Shown: positions 39,701 to 50,709, counted from the first letter of the stretch. The stretch is 64,000 nucleotides of DNA from Ipomoea triloba (GCF_003576645.1 NC_044920.1:20016684-20080683); one strand, 5' to 3'. The notes: a model not told the origin generated them from the sequence alone. A program made the numbers and translations.

Positions 39701-40560
39701 ATGTTTTTTCATGAGATTGAGGTAATCATTTTATGTGTGCATTGTGTGAAAGTAGTAGTTCGTGCAAATAAAGATGACTGAATTTTATATACTGAGATTT
39801 TTTAAAAATGTAGATAATGACAAATGATTATTGGATGATAGAATTTATTTTCCCAGCGTTCTCAAAGAACCTTATGAAGACAAATATACTGGTATGGAAA
39901 CGGGAAAATAAAGTTGAACATTCACTAATTAGATAGATAATTCCATTGACTAATTAAGCATCAGGCTATGAAAATTAAAGCAAAATAAACATACATAAAG
40001 ATGATTAAAAAAAGAGGATGTTTCCAATGCCACCGTGGTGATGCCCCACTTTCATGTTGTCATGCATGTAGATTAAAATAATATTATAATTATGTAATCT
40101 TGGTGAGACGGCGAGTTGTAGTGTGTTTATTTTTCTTTTTTTAGCAAACTCATTTTCCCAATGATTAATGACATAACGTGGTGCCCCACAACCAAAATTT
40201 CATGCATAAAAAAAGCTACAAAAATCCATTTATTGCCACGCCCACAACATTATATTAGCAAAAAGCCAAAAAGAGTGCGTTTTAGTTTTCTAGAGATTTC
40301 TAAAAAACTTGTAAACGTAGACGGTAATAAGAATTACGGTGTTCTGATTAGCAAAAAGGGTGGTTTTAGTTTTCTAGGGATTTTTAAAAAACTTGTAAAC
40401 TTAGACCATAATAAGAATTACGGTGTGTTGTTTTTCAATCTATACAGAGATTAGCTTATTAAAAAAAAAAAAAAAACCTCCCCTTCATCATCTCCACTAA
40501 TGTCACATTAGGCTATGGATATTAAAGTGAAATAGCAATTGCAATGACAGTTATAAACTC
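39701..40560. repeat. spacer with an internal ~90-bp tandem duplication
   Basis: The phrase GTTTTAGTTTTCTAG, then AAAAAACTTGTAAAC and AATAAGAATTACGGTGT, occurs twice (about 40280 and 40370) and in decayed form near 36790. An open frame over it (40161-40454) merely reflects this duplication. Confidence 0.6.
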
Positions 40561-40579
40561 ATAGTTCTAGTGACACATT

Positions 40580-40850
40580 GGTGGTGCATTATAGCCCAGA
40601 GAAGTTGAAGTCCTTGCGGTTCGGGAAGCTTTAAGTTGGTTTAAGACTAATTATTTGGATGGTGTCATTGTGAAGACTAATGCTGAAGTTTTGATTACAA
40701 ATCTCAACATGCCGAATCTTTCTCCGATCCTTTCGGTCTGGTTTTAGAGGATATTAATTCTTTACTGTCAAATTTTTAAGATATTGTGTTTCGTTTTGTG
40801 CGTATACGGTTGCTCATCTTTTAGCTAAGTTTGCTACTTTTTTTTTTAAA
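40580..40850 (+). mobile_element. second LINE RNase H-like remnant
   Basis: A broken frame resembles the domain at 29596: VLAVREALSWF near 40620, then KTNAEVLITN and NLNMPNLSPI, with stops afterwards. No intact ORF. Confidence 0.6.
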
Positions 40851-41823
40851 GTTAAATTGCATTAATAAACATTAAGAACAAATACAACAAGGTTCAATGG
40901 AATGAAAAGTCATTACATACAATCTGACATAGAATCAAATTTCCTAGGTAAGTTAATGAAATTTGAATTCGCAGACTGTGTTACATAAAGAGATCAGAGT
41001 TTTGATCCTCAAGGAACCTTAAGGCTTCTATCAAATATTTGTTGGTCTTGCCGAGTGTAAACAAGTCTATCTCTGGATAGAAAGTCTTGCATACCACCTG
41101 AGTCTTTATCTTCATACTGACGTCCATTGACACATTGTCATCTACTTCGCTCAGGATGAGTTTCACATCAGCCATGACCAATACTTGTCTTATTGCACTC
41201 CAAAACGAACCTAGTCAAAAGAACGAAAGAGAAACTCATCAAAGAAACGAGAGGGATAAACTCGTCCATTCATCTTTAACCATACCAAATTAAAGAAATT
41301 AGGAAAAACTTGACTTTTGTAATTAAAAAATTAGGCTATAAGCTATATGTGGCCTAAATATTTATTATTTGGCCTAGCGCTAGTCAACCAAATTAATAAA
41401 GAAATTGAAAAAGATTTAAAACTTGTTGAAAAAATTTGATGTGCAGAGCTTATATTTTTGTCATTGGGATGGACCTGTTCATGGTTGAATAAATTTAAAA
41501 AATTAAGCAAAATAAAAATGAGTATTTCATAAAAAAATGTTGGGCTATGAAAAATTTTAAAATAACACGAAGTAAATTTTAAGAACTCTTTAACAGATTA
41601 AATTTAATCGGTTAAGTTAGCGATAAGTCGACTATTTAGGCGCCATACTTTCTCTCCACCACTCTCACCTAGATCTCTTTCTAGCCTTGTTTGGCAATCA
41701 GTTAGCAAATAGCAGATTATATTAGCGAGTTTGACCAACGCATTGTATCAATGATTATTAAAATTAGATATTTAAGTTAACGATAAATATGTAAAATAAC
41801 TCTAAAGGTACACATATATTTCA

Positions 41824-41857
<34 letters not shown>

Positions 41858-41930
41858 ATACCAAAATAAAATAAAAAGAATTATAAAAAAAAAGAAAAAG
41901 AAAAAGAAAAAAGGTGGAGCCGGTTCGGCT
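40851..41930. other. spacer; small unidentified ORF at 40981-41181 (-)
   Basis: A 66-residue frame on the - strand (start MVMADVKLILSEVDDNVSM) has no family I know and sits among repeat-like DNA. Treat it as unsupported. A TTA microsatellite lies at 41825-41855 and a hAT-like end near 41680. Confidence 0.35.
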
Positions 41931-42162
41931 CCACTTAGGCCACGTTTGGTTCGCGGAAAATATTTCAAGGGAAGTGGAAGTTAAATTCTGTGGAAAAGTA
42001 GTTACAAGGAAGATAAATTCTGTTCTTTGGTTGGTGGAAAAGAAGTTGCTGGGAAGATAAATTTTGTTATTTGGTTGGAAGTAAAAGAGTATGGAAATAA
42101 TGAGTATAAAGACATAAATGCCCTTGTGTATTAATAATGATAATAAAATTAATATTTCTTTT

Positions 42163-42312
42163 TTTTGAATACTACTGACTCTATTACAATGCAGTATCTG
42201 CTCATAACTACTTTCTCAACCTATTGAAGCACAAGAGTCAATATTGCCTGCACCTCCTGTATAAAGGGAAAGGTTTGATGCCACTAGACTACAAGGTCCT
42301 TGGCAAAAAAAA
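42163..42312 (-). mobile_element. tRNA-derived SINE, reverse
   Basis: On the - strand it shows CTTGTAGTCTAGTGGC (A-box region) and the same ATACTGCATTGTAATAGAGT tail as the copy at 16360, ending in GTATTCAAAAAAAAG. It is nested inside the hAT-like element. Confidence 0.75.
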
Positions 42313-42484
42313 AAATTAATATTTCTTAATAATATTGTTTAATTAGTTTAAAATAATAATATTATTATTATTTAATTTGGGGACAAATATTTGGGCCTTT
42401 TTTGGGCCAATTTTTAATTTTATTTTTATTTTTTGCAATATTTTGGGCCTTTTTTTAAGCAAAATTTAGGGAAATTTTAGGTTT

Positions 42485-42740
42485 TATTTTTCATCCCAAC
42501 CCCAATCCTCATCCTGTGTGCCGTGTGCGTGTGTGAGCTGCGTCGAAGAATCAGCAGAGCCAGAGAGGCGACGACCGGCGAGGGGAGGCGATGAGCCGCG
42601 GCGAGGCGGGCGCGGCAAGGCGAAGGCGGAGCCGCAGAGGCAGCGAGGCGGAGGCGGTGACCGACGAGGGCAGCGGCGGCGACCGGCGAGGGCAGATGCG
42701 GCGACCGGCAAGCTTCCAGTTTCCAGTTTGGTGGGGAAGA
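42485..42740. other. GC-rich captured segment in hAT-like element
   Basis: Base composition jumps to a high GC content, with GGCGACCGGCGAGGGCAG repeated (about 42570, 42675, 42697). Overlapping open frames on both strands are products of the composition. The source of the sequence is unknown. Confidence 0.55.
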
Positions 42741-43090
42741 AGAAGAAGAAACGGGAGAAGAGGAAGAAAATAGAAGGGCAAAATAGTCTTGTCAGGTTAA
42801 TTTTTGTTCCCAACTGTGATGGAAAACAAAATCCGAGCTCCTACCTCCGATTTTGTTTTCCTGCGAAATGAGGAACCCACTTCCCATTGGAATATAAGTT
42901 CCAATCAACCAAACATGTGAAAAGTGCAATTTCTTTGATCTGATGGAACCCACTTCCCATGGAAGTGTACTTCCAGTGAACCAAACATGCCCTAAATAAG
43001 TGTTAGATTTGACCATCATGGAGTGGTGAGAGAGTCAGAATTGAAATTAGAAAACAAGTCAAACAAAATTATATATTAAAGATTTTCAAA

Positions 43091-43095
43091 AAACA

Positions 43096-43132
<37 letters not shown>
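43091..43132. repeat. (TA)n microsatellite
   Basis: About 20 TA dinucleotides in a row, just upstream of the first TGACG palindrome of the small-gene locus. Confidence 0.95.
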
Positions 43133-43135
<3 letters not shown>

Positions 43136-43173
43136 GAACGCGGTGGATTTTAATCCACATCTTTGGATTGGGT

Positions 43174-43187
43174 CGTCATTGGTGACG
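43174..43187. promoter_or_regulatory. inverted TGACG pair upstream of small gene 1
   Basis: CGTCA-TTGG-TGACG inside GGGTCGTCATTGGTGACGGC. TGACG is the core bound by TGA bZIP proteins. It lies about 765 bp before the ATG at 43951, with a MITE in between. Function is inferred. Confidence 0.45.
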
Positions 43188-43536
43188 GCAATGAATATAT
43201 CGACGCCATCTTTCGAACTGCTAAGAAAACGACGGATTAGTGGCTTAGTGCACATAGACACTTCAATTGGTTAGAGATCATAAGAGATTAAAAATTGAGT
43301 CTCATTAGTAATAATGTGAGAGCAATCTCTCAATATAAGAGAACTCCTTGTATACAGTGATCAAAAGTCTAGTCTCTATTGGTCTGTTGAATCTTCATAA
43401 TTTACCACTCCACAAATGGTTGAAGTGGACGATTTCATCTTTTGTCACAAGAAAATGACGGATTATTCCTTCCTTAATCTCGGCCACCATCTCAAAAGTC
43501 AAAACTGGGTCTCCCTACACAAAATTATATATATTA

Positions 43537-43794
43537 CTTGCTCTATTTCATTTTGTTTGTCAGGTTCGGTTAACAAGGCTTCATTGAATTGATTTTTTAT
43601 AGGGAGTAATATTAAATTTAATATTAGTATATAAAATTTATATTTTAGAAACAACATTAAAAGTATTATTAAATACAAAAAATCAAATTTAAAAATAATT
43701 AAGAATTACTAAAGAAAATAAATAATAAAGAAATGATTAATTTGACTAATAAATAGTAGGTGTAAACAGACCAAGTAAAATTGTATATGGGAAG
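43537..43794. mobile_element. Stowaway-like MITE inserted in promoter of small gene 1
   Basis: A decayed relative of the element at 21839 (GTTTGTCAGGTTCGGTTAAC near the left end), flanked by TA. Its right end is about 55 bp upstream of the TATA box. The matching promoters at 47.3 kb and 52.4 kb lack it, which shows the insertion happened after duplication or was lost there. Confidence 0.78.
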
Positions 43795-43849
43795 TAATTA
43801 CTTTTATTCCTAAATAAATAAATCTTGGCCACCAACCATAAATTTTGGC

Positions 43850-43857
43850 TATAAATA
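43850..43857 (+). promoter_or_regulatory. TATA box of small gene 1
   Basis: TATAAATA within GGCTATAAATACCCAACCTC, a block shared with the promoters at 47383 and 52478, about 95 bp before the ATG. Confidence 0.75.
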
Positions 43858-43950
43858 CCCAACCTCATCATCGCCACGCTACACACTCTCCATTATCATC
43901 CAACACGTACCAAATCTTTGAATTAAGAAAGAAAGATCAGATGAGAAGCC

Positions 43951-44157
43951 ATGTGGAGCCCCAATGCAGTTCTTGTAGAAGCCTATGTGATGAGGAAGCA
44001 GCTTCACAAACACAATACCAAGACGCTGGAAAATAAAGCTACCAACAACAACATATCTTCTTCTTCGTCTTCTGTGGGTTGCTTTCCCTTGATGTTGAAG
44101 AAGGTTCATCCATCTGCATCTGCTGCCCAGACACCGACGTCTGATTACATAAACTAG
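43951..44157 (+). CDS. small protein, GCFP/KKVHPSA family, copy 1 (68 aa)
   Basis: I do not recognise the family. The single-exon frame of 68 residues starts ATG in GAAGCCATG, a start context kept in the other copies. The N-terminal block (SPNAVLVEAYVMRK, 3-16) and C-terminal block (GCFPLMLKKVHPSA, about 43-56) are shared with copies at 52597 and 57954; the middle, with a poly-Ser stretch, varies in length. There is no signal peptide, membrane span or known peptide-hormone ending. The basic, Cys-containing C-terminal block is the most likely functional part. A TATA box, 5' leader and 3'-UTR also match the other copies. Conservation of both ends with a variable middle argues for selection on protein rather than chance. 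It could be a short regulator or a peptide precursor. Confidence 0.75.
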   Translation: MWSPNAVLVEAYVMRKQLHKHNTKTLENKATNNNISSSSSSVGCFPLMLKKVHPSASAAQTPTSDYIN

Positions 44158-44409
44158 CTGCGCTGTTACCCGCAAATTAAATACCTCTTATGTTGTCTGA
44201 TGCCTCGCTTGTTTGGGCTCAATGGCACCTCGGAGCGTAATCTTAGAGGGGTACATGATTATTATCAAATGTATGTGTCGAGGGGATCGACAATACAGCA
44301 GATGGCTGTTTGTTGAATTTGGGCATGCATTTCGGGATAGATATATAGATGTTGCCTTTACTGATTTGTATTGCTTGTTTGTGGAGCTTTTTAGATTTAA
44401 ATTTTAAAT

Positions 44410-44840
44410 TCAGCTTAGCTTTGAGCTACTGACTAGCCCTTTGAAAAAAACGTACTATACTTGAATGAAAAATTTGTTGGTAATTAATAATACAGTTTTT
44501 TTTTATTACTTGAATTATCAATTATAGTTTTTATTGGGTGTATTCAAGTTAGTATTGTGGTGGAGGATCAAACCCTTACATTTAGTTAAGGATGAATAAA
44601 TTCCTTCCACTCAACCACTACATCCCCAATTTATTCTTGATTATAGTTACTATCATCTTTTAAATGCTTGATCAAGCAATTAGTAGTCAGCTAAGAAATT
44701 AAACAACAAAACTTATAATTTGATCTAATTAAACTTTTTACATAGAAGTATAATGGATCACATTTGGGACTTATATTGTCCTTCTCGGTTTGAGACTTTG
44801 AGTCAATCAATTAGATTCACAATAGTAGTCAGCTAAGAAA
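44410..44840. other. spacer with reverse SINE-like fragment
   Basis: On the - strand, GGGGATGTAGTGGTTGAGTGG and GTAAGGGTTTGATCC at about 44640-44560 look like pol III A and B boxes of a SINE different from the one at 16360. Otherwise AT-rich. A phrase TAGTCAGCTAAGAAATTAAA is repeated at 44684 and 44826. Confidence 0.5.
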
Positions 44841-44849
44841 TTAAACAAC

Positions 44850-45293
44850 AAAAGTATCATTTAAAATTATAGGTTTTTAATGATACATTTTTATACATTA
44901 ATTTTATTTGTAGAAAGTAAAAGAAAAATGATGAATTTAATTAATTTAAAAGAATTTAGGGAGAGAAGTGAAGATTTACTTTATGTTGAGACCTTCCGGT
45001 AATGATTGTCTACAAGCTTTCAAATATTTCACCCAACGTGCTTATAATACAAAATTTCTTAATTTATTTTGATTTAACGAACTAGTTGAGCTTAACATAT
45101 TTTCGGTGGCAAGATGCATGCTTATATGTGAATTGCCATTCCCATTTGTCTGCAGTCCAATCTTATGTTAGATTTATTGAGCCAACTCATTTTTGTATTT
45201 GCATGCCCCACATCAAAATTAAACCAAAATTTATAGAGTAGCTGATAGGGACATTGGGTCGTCATTGCTGACGACAACGAATACTCCCACTTT
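44850..45293. repeat. segmental duplicate unit, copy A (left part)
   Basis: This segment (TTATGTTGAGACCTTCCGG, then GCTTATATGTGAATTGCC and TAGAGTAGCTGATAGGGAC) recurs at about 48890-49140 (partial) and 50705-51600. It ends in a TGACG palindrome at 45260-45273. It is part of a unit that includes the small gene. Confidence 0.75.
45260..45273. promoter_or_regulatory. inverted TGACG pair, 45.3 kb
   Basis: CGTCA-TTGC-TGACG, with flanking T and A extending the palindrome to 16 bp. Copy of the site at 51582. Confidence 0.4.
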
Positions 45294-45932
45294 ACGGTTG
45301 TTATACATGGAGCATGATCACAAGACGACGCCGTTTCATTAAGTAAAAGAAACAGTTGCGGCGGAGCTCCATAAAGAATATTACAGTTCATCTTAAAAGA
45401 TACTGCCTCACATTTATTTTTATATTATCAAATGAAACTGTAGTTATATCGAAATGTAACTGTAATTGTGTTGAAATAAAATTGCAGTGTATATAAAATG
45501 ATACTGAATAACAGTTTCACATTTTTGGATGTATATTGTCCAATGAAACTGTAATTATATCGAAATGATATTGTAGTTGTGTTGAAAGGAAACAGTAGTA
45601 TATTATAAAATAAACTGTAGTTGTGTTGAAAGGAAACTGAATAACAGGTTCACATATTTGAGTATACAATGTCGAATGAAACTGCAGTTAAATCGAAAAA
45701 AAACTATAGTTGTGTTGAAAGAAAACTGAATAACAGGTTCACATATTTGAGTGTATAATGTCGAATGAAACTGCAGTTAAATCGAAAAAAAACTGCAGTT
45801 GTGTTGAAATGTAACTGTAGTATATATAAACTGAAAATGAAAGGAGCGGAACGAAGGCCGTTTCAACCGTCTGTTTTCATTAATCAAAATGACGTCGTTT
45901 TGATGCATAGTTTGTCCACAGTAAAGTTTGCG
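45294..45932. mobile_element. 639-bp insertion with 8-bp target duplication
   Basis: CCCACTTT flanks the insertion on both sides (45286-45293, 45933-45940). The paralogous segment at 51.6 kb has a single CCCACTTTGAACT with nothing inserted. Subterminal GACGCCGTTTCATTAA and the complement of TTAATCAAAATGACGTCG are weakly inverted. The interior is a minisatellite of GAAACTGTAGTT and GTGTTGAAA units. Likely a non-autonomous DNA transposon. Confidence 0.8.
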
Positions 45933-45940
45933 CCCACTTT

Positions 45941-47192
45941 GAACTAACGAACCCAGTGATTACAACTTACACGACCAATTCAAACCCAAGAGTAACGTTG
46001 GATCTCTACAGTAAGTTTAGTGAATTTTGTTTCTAAAACATTTAATTAAATATAGTGTTAATTTACAAGATATTTTGCTTAATGCTGAATTTTTAAATCT
46101 CTATGTCAAAGATTAGGTTTAGGCAAAGCCAAAGTTCATTTATGTTATGAATAAAAGATGTCTCAAAAAAAATTCCTAACAAAAGTGTTAGTTGTGATAG
46201 TTATTTTATGAAAAAATTAACAATGCTGTTTGGCACTAAATTGACAGCACTTAATACAATAATTGTAATTATAATTGATTTGGTTTTGATTCATATATCA
46301 AAAATTCTTAGACTATCCCCATCAGCATTTTTTTTTTTATAGATTTTATGTTGAGTTGGTCGAGAGAGGTGAAAAGAGAGAGAAGGAAAATGAAATAGTA
46401 CTATAAATTTGAGTGTTTTGTGGTACTCACTGCAGGAAAAAGAAATCTTTATTATGTTGGGCACACCAGCTGCACTCACGACTCAATTTGCGTGTGAAGT
46501 GTATATGCCAACTGGGCGTGTTAATAATTACTCCGTATTATTTTTATTTATTTTTCCTGAAAATTCTTTTCTCTTTTTTTTTTCTTTTTTCTTTTTTAAA
46601 TCTCTTTCTCTATACGTAAAAGTACGTTTGGTTGGATGGAAAAAATTTCCATAAATTTAAGGAAAATCAAATTTTCTTCTGTTTGGTTCATGGAAAATGT
46701 TTTCCTTGGAAGGGTGCAGTGGTATTTCGTTTTCCATTAAGGTCAGGAAGAAAGTATCGGTTGAACAATTTTGCCCTTATTACTTTTATTATCATTATCA
46801 TTTTGTATGACATTTAGTCTCTATAGTTATTATTTCTTACCATTCCAACTCTAACCAAACACAGAATCAATATGCACAATAATTTTTTTTTCCACAAATC
46901 AAATAATAGAGAATAGTAACTTCTTTTCCGTAAAATTTTAACATCATTTTCTCTCAAATTAAATATTTTAAGCGAATCCAATAGCGCTAAGTGTCCTGAC
47001 AAAAATCTTCAAAAATTTTCAATTGATGAGATGCTCTTAGTCATTTATATATATTATTGACTATTTTAAGTTAAATAACCGCTAATTACTTAGATTCGTT
47101 CCAATTCTCTAAGTCTCATTCAGAAATGTGAAACACCATGCTTTGGAGAATTGGATGTGGCTGATTTTCTTGACCCCACTTGAACATTGGGT
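45941..47192. other. duplicated spacer
   Basis: AT-rich. Parts (45941-46030 and 47040-47190) match 51610-51720 and 52130-52260. A T-rich tract lies at 46560-46600 and a hAT-like MITE end near 46620-46720. No gene. Confidence 0.5.
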
Positions 47193-47206
47193 CGTCATCG
47201 GTGACG
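47193..47206. promoter_or_regulatory. inverted TGACG pair upstream of coding-less copy 2
   Basis: CGTCA-TCGG-TGACG followed by GCCGGCAATGAATACATACC, nearly identical to 52264 and its flank. Confidence 0.45.
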
Positions 47207-47382
47207 GCCGGCAATGAATACATACCGACGCCATCTTTCAAAATTGTGAAGAAAACGACGGATTATTCCTTTGCTAAATCTTGGCCACCAAGAAAAACAC
47301 ATCTCATAAGTCAAACCTAAGGTCTCCCTAATTATTTTATTCATTCCTAAATAAATCTTGGCCACGAAGCATAAATTTTGCC

Positions 47383-47660
47383 TATAAATACCCAATTAAC
47401 CTCACCTCATCTCCACATACTCTCTATTACCTTCCAATTCAGCATCTGTACGTGTTCAATGGTTATCAAATGTCAAGAGGCGACCATAAATAAGATGGTC
47501 GTTTGTTTAATTTGGCCGTTTCTGGAGTGTTCATCTTGTATTATGGGACTTGTACAATATTATATTCAAACTTTAAATTGAGCTGCTGGCTCTTTGGGGG
47601 AAAAATTTGAAGTACTCCGTATTTATTATACTTCAACTAAAAATTATTGTTAATGAAGAT
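47383..47660 (+). pseudogene. small-gene copy 2 with entire coding region deleted
   Basis: The promoter block with TATAAATA (47383-47390) and the 5' leader (CTCTCTATTACCTTCCAATT) match copy 3. At AGCA (about 47441) the sequence jumps straight to 3'-UTR sequence (GTGTTCAATGG, then ATGGTCGTTTGTTTAATTTG). In copy 3, AGCA occurs at both the matching 5' leader point and the matching 3'-UTR point, so a deletion between short direct repeats explains the loss. A second gap removes part of the 3'-UTR. It may still be transcribed but encodes nothing recognisable. Confidence 0.8.
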
Positions 47661-47699
47661 CTATATTTTTAATTTTATATTATCTTTATCATATTTCAA

Positions 47700-48028
47700 C
47701 TAGAATTATCTATTATATAGTTTCTATCTTTTTTTTGAACACCACTGTGAGAGTTTAAGGATATAAAATATTATATCTATAATCTCCCTATTTGTACAAT
47801 ATTTTAGTTGAGATGAAATACCTCATTTGACTACTTATATGTTGTTTATGTCTCATATGTACGGAATGGAATGGAACGGAACAGAGTCGTATTTTATTAG
47901 TACATGTATTGTACATGTTTAGAAATACCTATTTGCTCATGTGGACATAAACACTTTGTCGAACAACTCAAATCTTGTCTTCTTTATTTTCTGTTATTGT
48001 TATTGGCTTTTGTTCCCGTTAATCTCAA
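47700..48028 (+). mobile_element. LTR-like segment, copy 1
   Basis: This segment ends ...AATCTCAACA immediately before a primer-binding-site-like phrase TTGGTTTTAGAGCC (48032), a decayed form of the Met-tRNA complement usual in Copia elements. A second copy lies at about 53930-54285. The left boundary is not defined. Confidence 0.6.
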
Positions 48029-48049
48029 CAAATTGGTTTTAGAGCCAAG

Positions 48050-48485
48050 TTGAGATGGTCAGTTCGAGCGCAAAATTTGAAGTTTCAAAGTTTGATGGTA
48101 CATAGAATTTTGAGTTATGACAATCTAAGGTTAAGGATTTGTTGGCGCAACAAGATCTTTATGAAGTTGAAAAAGCCAACGTAGCTAATCTACAAGAAGC
48201 TAATCTACAAGAGGCTGATTGAGAGGATTTGAAAGGACTGCATAGCAGGAACCATTGGTTATGTCTTGTAGATAAGGTAGTATATCACATTTTGACCTTG
48301 GCAACTCCAAAACAAATTTAGGATAAATTGAAGGGTCAGTTCATGGGAAAATCTTTGAAGAACAAATTGTATCTAAAGCAGAAGCTTTACAGGCTTAACA
48401 TGTAGGCGGGTTTATACTTGGTGTAACATATTAATGTCTGTATCAACTTCGTCTCAAGGTGTAACATATTAACGTCAATTCGAGT
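48050..48485 (+). mobile_element. Copia gag fragment, broken
   Basis: Follows the LTR and primer site. Frames interrupted by stops show the Copia gag pattern: KFEVSKFDG near 48075, VKDLLAQQDLYEVE at about 48130, and MGKSLKNKLYLKQKLY at about 48345. It breaks off near 48480. Non-functional. Confidence 0.75.
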
Positions 48486-49140
48486 GTGGGGGAACCAGAT
48501 GTTGCACTCTTGTCACCAAGTGGCTCAGTGTCATTGCTGCTTGTTGAATGGCATGGACGCTTGCTTAGAGGTCCACCGGTGTAATTGGTGCTCTAGGCCC
48601 TTGCTACTATTTGGTACTACTGTTGTTGAGCTTATCACGAAGAGCACGTGAGTTTGCCGATCAAGCGCTTCCACTAGCGTTGCCATTGGGGTTGAGGTTA
48701 TGGGAACTGTGGGCGTTGTTTGATCCAGTTCATGGCATTACTTCAAGCTCGTCGATGAGGGAGAACGAAAGACATGTGTTAGCCTGCTTGAGAATTGATC
48801 TCAGACTCTCAATGAAAGCACCAGTAAATATGCTACCAAAGGAATATAATTTACTTTATGAACTTATATTTTCATTAAAAAAGTTTTTAAAAAATCAATA
48901 TAAGTTTCATTTAAAAGATATCAATTATAGGTTTTTAATAATACATTTTTATATATACATTAATTTTATTTGTAAAAAGCGAAAGAGAAATGAATTTAAT
49001 TTAAAAGAATTTAGCGAGATAAGTAAAGATTTATTTTATGTTGAGATCTTTCGGTAATTATTGTCTACAAGCTTCCAAATATATTTCACCCAACGTAACT
49101 TTTAACACAAAATGTTTTAACTTATTTTGATTTTTTTGAA
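48486..49140. other. unidentified segment plus partial duplicate unit
   Basis: 48486-48830 is less AT-rich and carries an open + frame (48611-49057) with no recognisable domain; it may derive from a gene or element I cannot place. From about 48840 the sequence is a partial copy of the duplicated unit at 44850. Confidence 0.4.
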
Positions 49141-49154
49141 AACAACTTATTTTG

Positions 49155-50707
49155 ATTTAATTAAAGGTAAATCACCGATTTGATCCCTCAATTGTTATCA
49201 AACTGTCAATGTTTCTCTTTAACTTTGTATTCATCAATTTGGTCCTTGAAAATAACTGTTTTTGGTCACATAACTCCATCTGGCCACATTCCGGCGAAGG
49301 CTCCGATTTAGTAGGGTTAAAGTTGTATTTCCTCTCTTCAATACTTCTTCCCTCTTCGTATAACACCAGAGACCACGGTTGACTTTGTATGGTGTGAGGT
49401 TAGACAAAATGCGACCAAAATCGAACAAAATCCACCATCCATTTTTGCGGAATCTCAGTCCAAATTCGAATTCGATGGAATTGAAAAATCAAAGGAGCAA
49501 CATCAATGACGAGTCAGAGGATTAATGGGTTTGCAGTGACTCCAAATTGTAAGTTTTCGAAGTTAGGGTTTTTTCGAAGTTAGGTTTATGGTTTCTGATT
49601 CTTTAACTTATACGTATACTGAGTACATACACAACTAGGGTTGTTGTCAATTTAATACTGGTCGATGTTGTTGGTGTGAACTTTTTTTCATTTTTTTTAG
49701 CTTTTTGTCAGTGTAATAGTATCTTTCAAATGGCCTTTACTGTTGTTAGGTCTATCAATGTTGTTAGAGTATTAGTATAATGTTCTTTATTTATGATTGT
49801 TATTTTGGGGGAACCATTTGTGCTGTGAGTGTTGTGTACTCTGTATATTAATATTTTGGGAGTGGGGACCATATGGTTGTTCTTTTTCAGCAATGTCTTT
49901 AAGGATGGGGACCATGTGCTTGTTCTTTTGTTTTGTTTTTTTTTTTTTATTGTTTGTGTCTGCATTTTTTGTTAACTGTGGGTGTATATTGTATTTTTAT
50001 TTTTGCTAGATGATGGGGAGAAAGATTCTATTTTTACCATAAAACTGCATATTGGGATGGTGGGGATATGATCTTCCAACCTAGGTTTAGTTATAGAAAT
50101 GGATTAGTGAAATATTTTTACCATTTTAACTGTGATGAATGTAGTATTCTAAATTTGAGGAGGATGATCAAACAGCTTAGATGAAGGTAGTATTCTAAAA
50201 GCAATCCAAATTCTCCTTTTACTGTCAAAACATACAACCTTGTGCACACATGTGGGAATCAAGATGAGAACAAGGTTGTGACCTTAGGTTTTCTTGCAAA
50301 AGTCTTCAAGAATAATTTTAGGGTGAACAAGGAATGGGGCAGAGGACCATTTCAGGAGTATGTGAAATATAAAGTTTAAGTGTCAGTTTACTAGAAATCA
50401 AGCCTATTTGGCAAAAAAAAAAAACTTTAAATTAAAACAAAAAGATAGACTTGACAGTGAACCGTTCAAGGTACTAAATGATTACTGTGAAGAGCTAAGA
50501 GGTAATCATGGAACCACTGTGAAGATGAAGTTAGCCAGTGAATTCATTATTAATGGAAGGCCTAGGTTTGAAAGGTTATACATTTGCTTTGAAGCAGGTA
50601 AGGAAGGGTTTGTAAGAGGATGTAGGCCTACTATTGGGCTTGATGGCTGCCATCTAAAGAGTACTCAAAAAGGAGGTCAACTCCTGAGGGCTATAGGTTT
50701 ACAGTGA
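49155..50707 (+). mobile_element. Mutator-like (MuDR) transposase fragment
   Basis: The left end resembles a MULE arm (GATTTGATCCCTCAATTGTT). At 50190-50390 broken frames show a zinc-containing MuDR N-terminal segment (PFTVKTYNLVHTCGNQDENK). The frame 50408-50707 contains FERLYICFEAGKEGFVRGCRP followed by TIGLDGCHLK, whose Asp is the first catalytic residue of MULE transposases. The remaining catalytic core is missing: the sequence returns to the duplicated unit at about 50705. A dead fragment inserted within the small-gene locus. Confidence 0.8.
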
Positions 50708-50709
50708 AG

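Larger units (their letters stand above)
41938..42995. mobile_element. hAT-like TIR element, about 1.05 kb
   Basis: Ends AGGCCACGTTTGGTTCGCGG and CAGTGAACCAAACATGCCCT are inverted, and the subterminal parts share GGAAGTGG/CCACTTCC words. It contains a nested SINE (42163-42312) and a GC-rich interior (42485-42740). I saw no transposase and no clear 8-bp target duplication. Confidence 0.65.

Noticed and set aside
42484..42871. Arg- and Pro-rich frames on both strands
   Set aside because: Caused by the GC-rich interior of a hAT-like element; no domain, no codon signal favouring one frame.
48611..49057. 148-residue frame as a gene
   Set aside because: Its second half runs into AT-rich duplicated spacer; no domain recognised.
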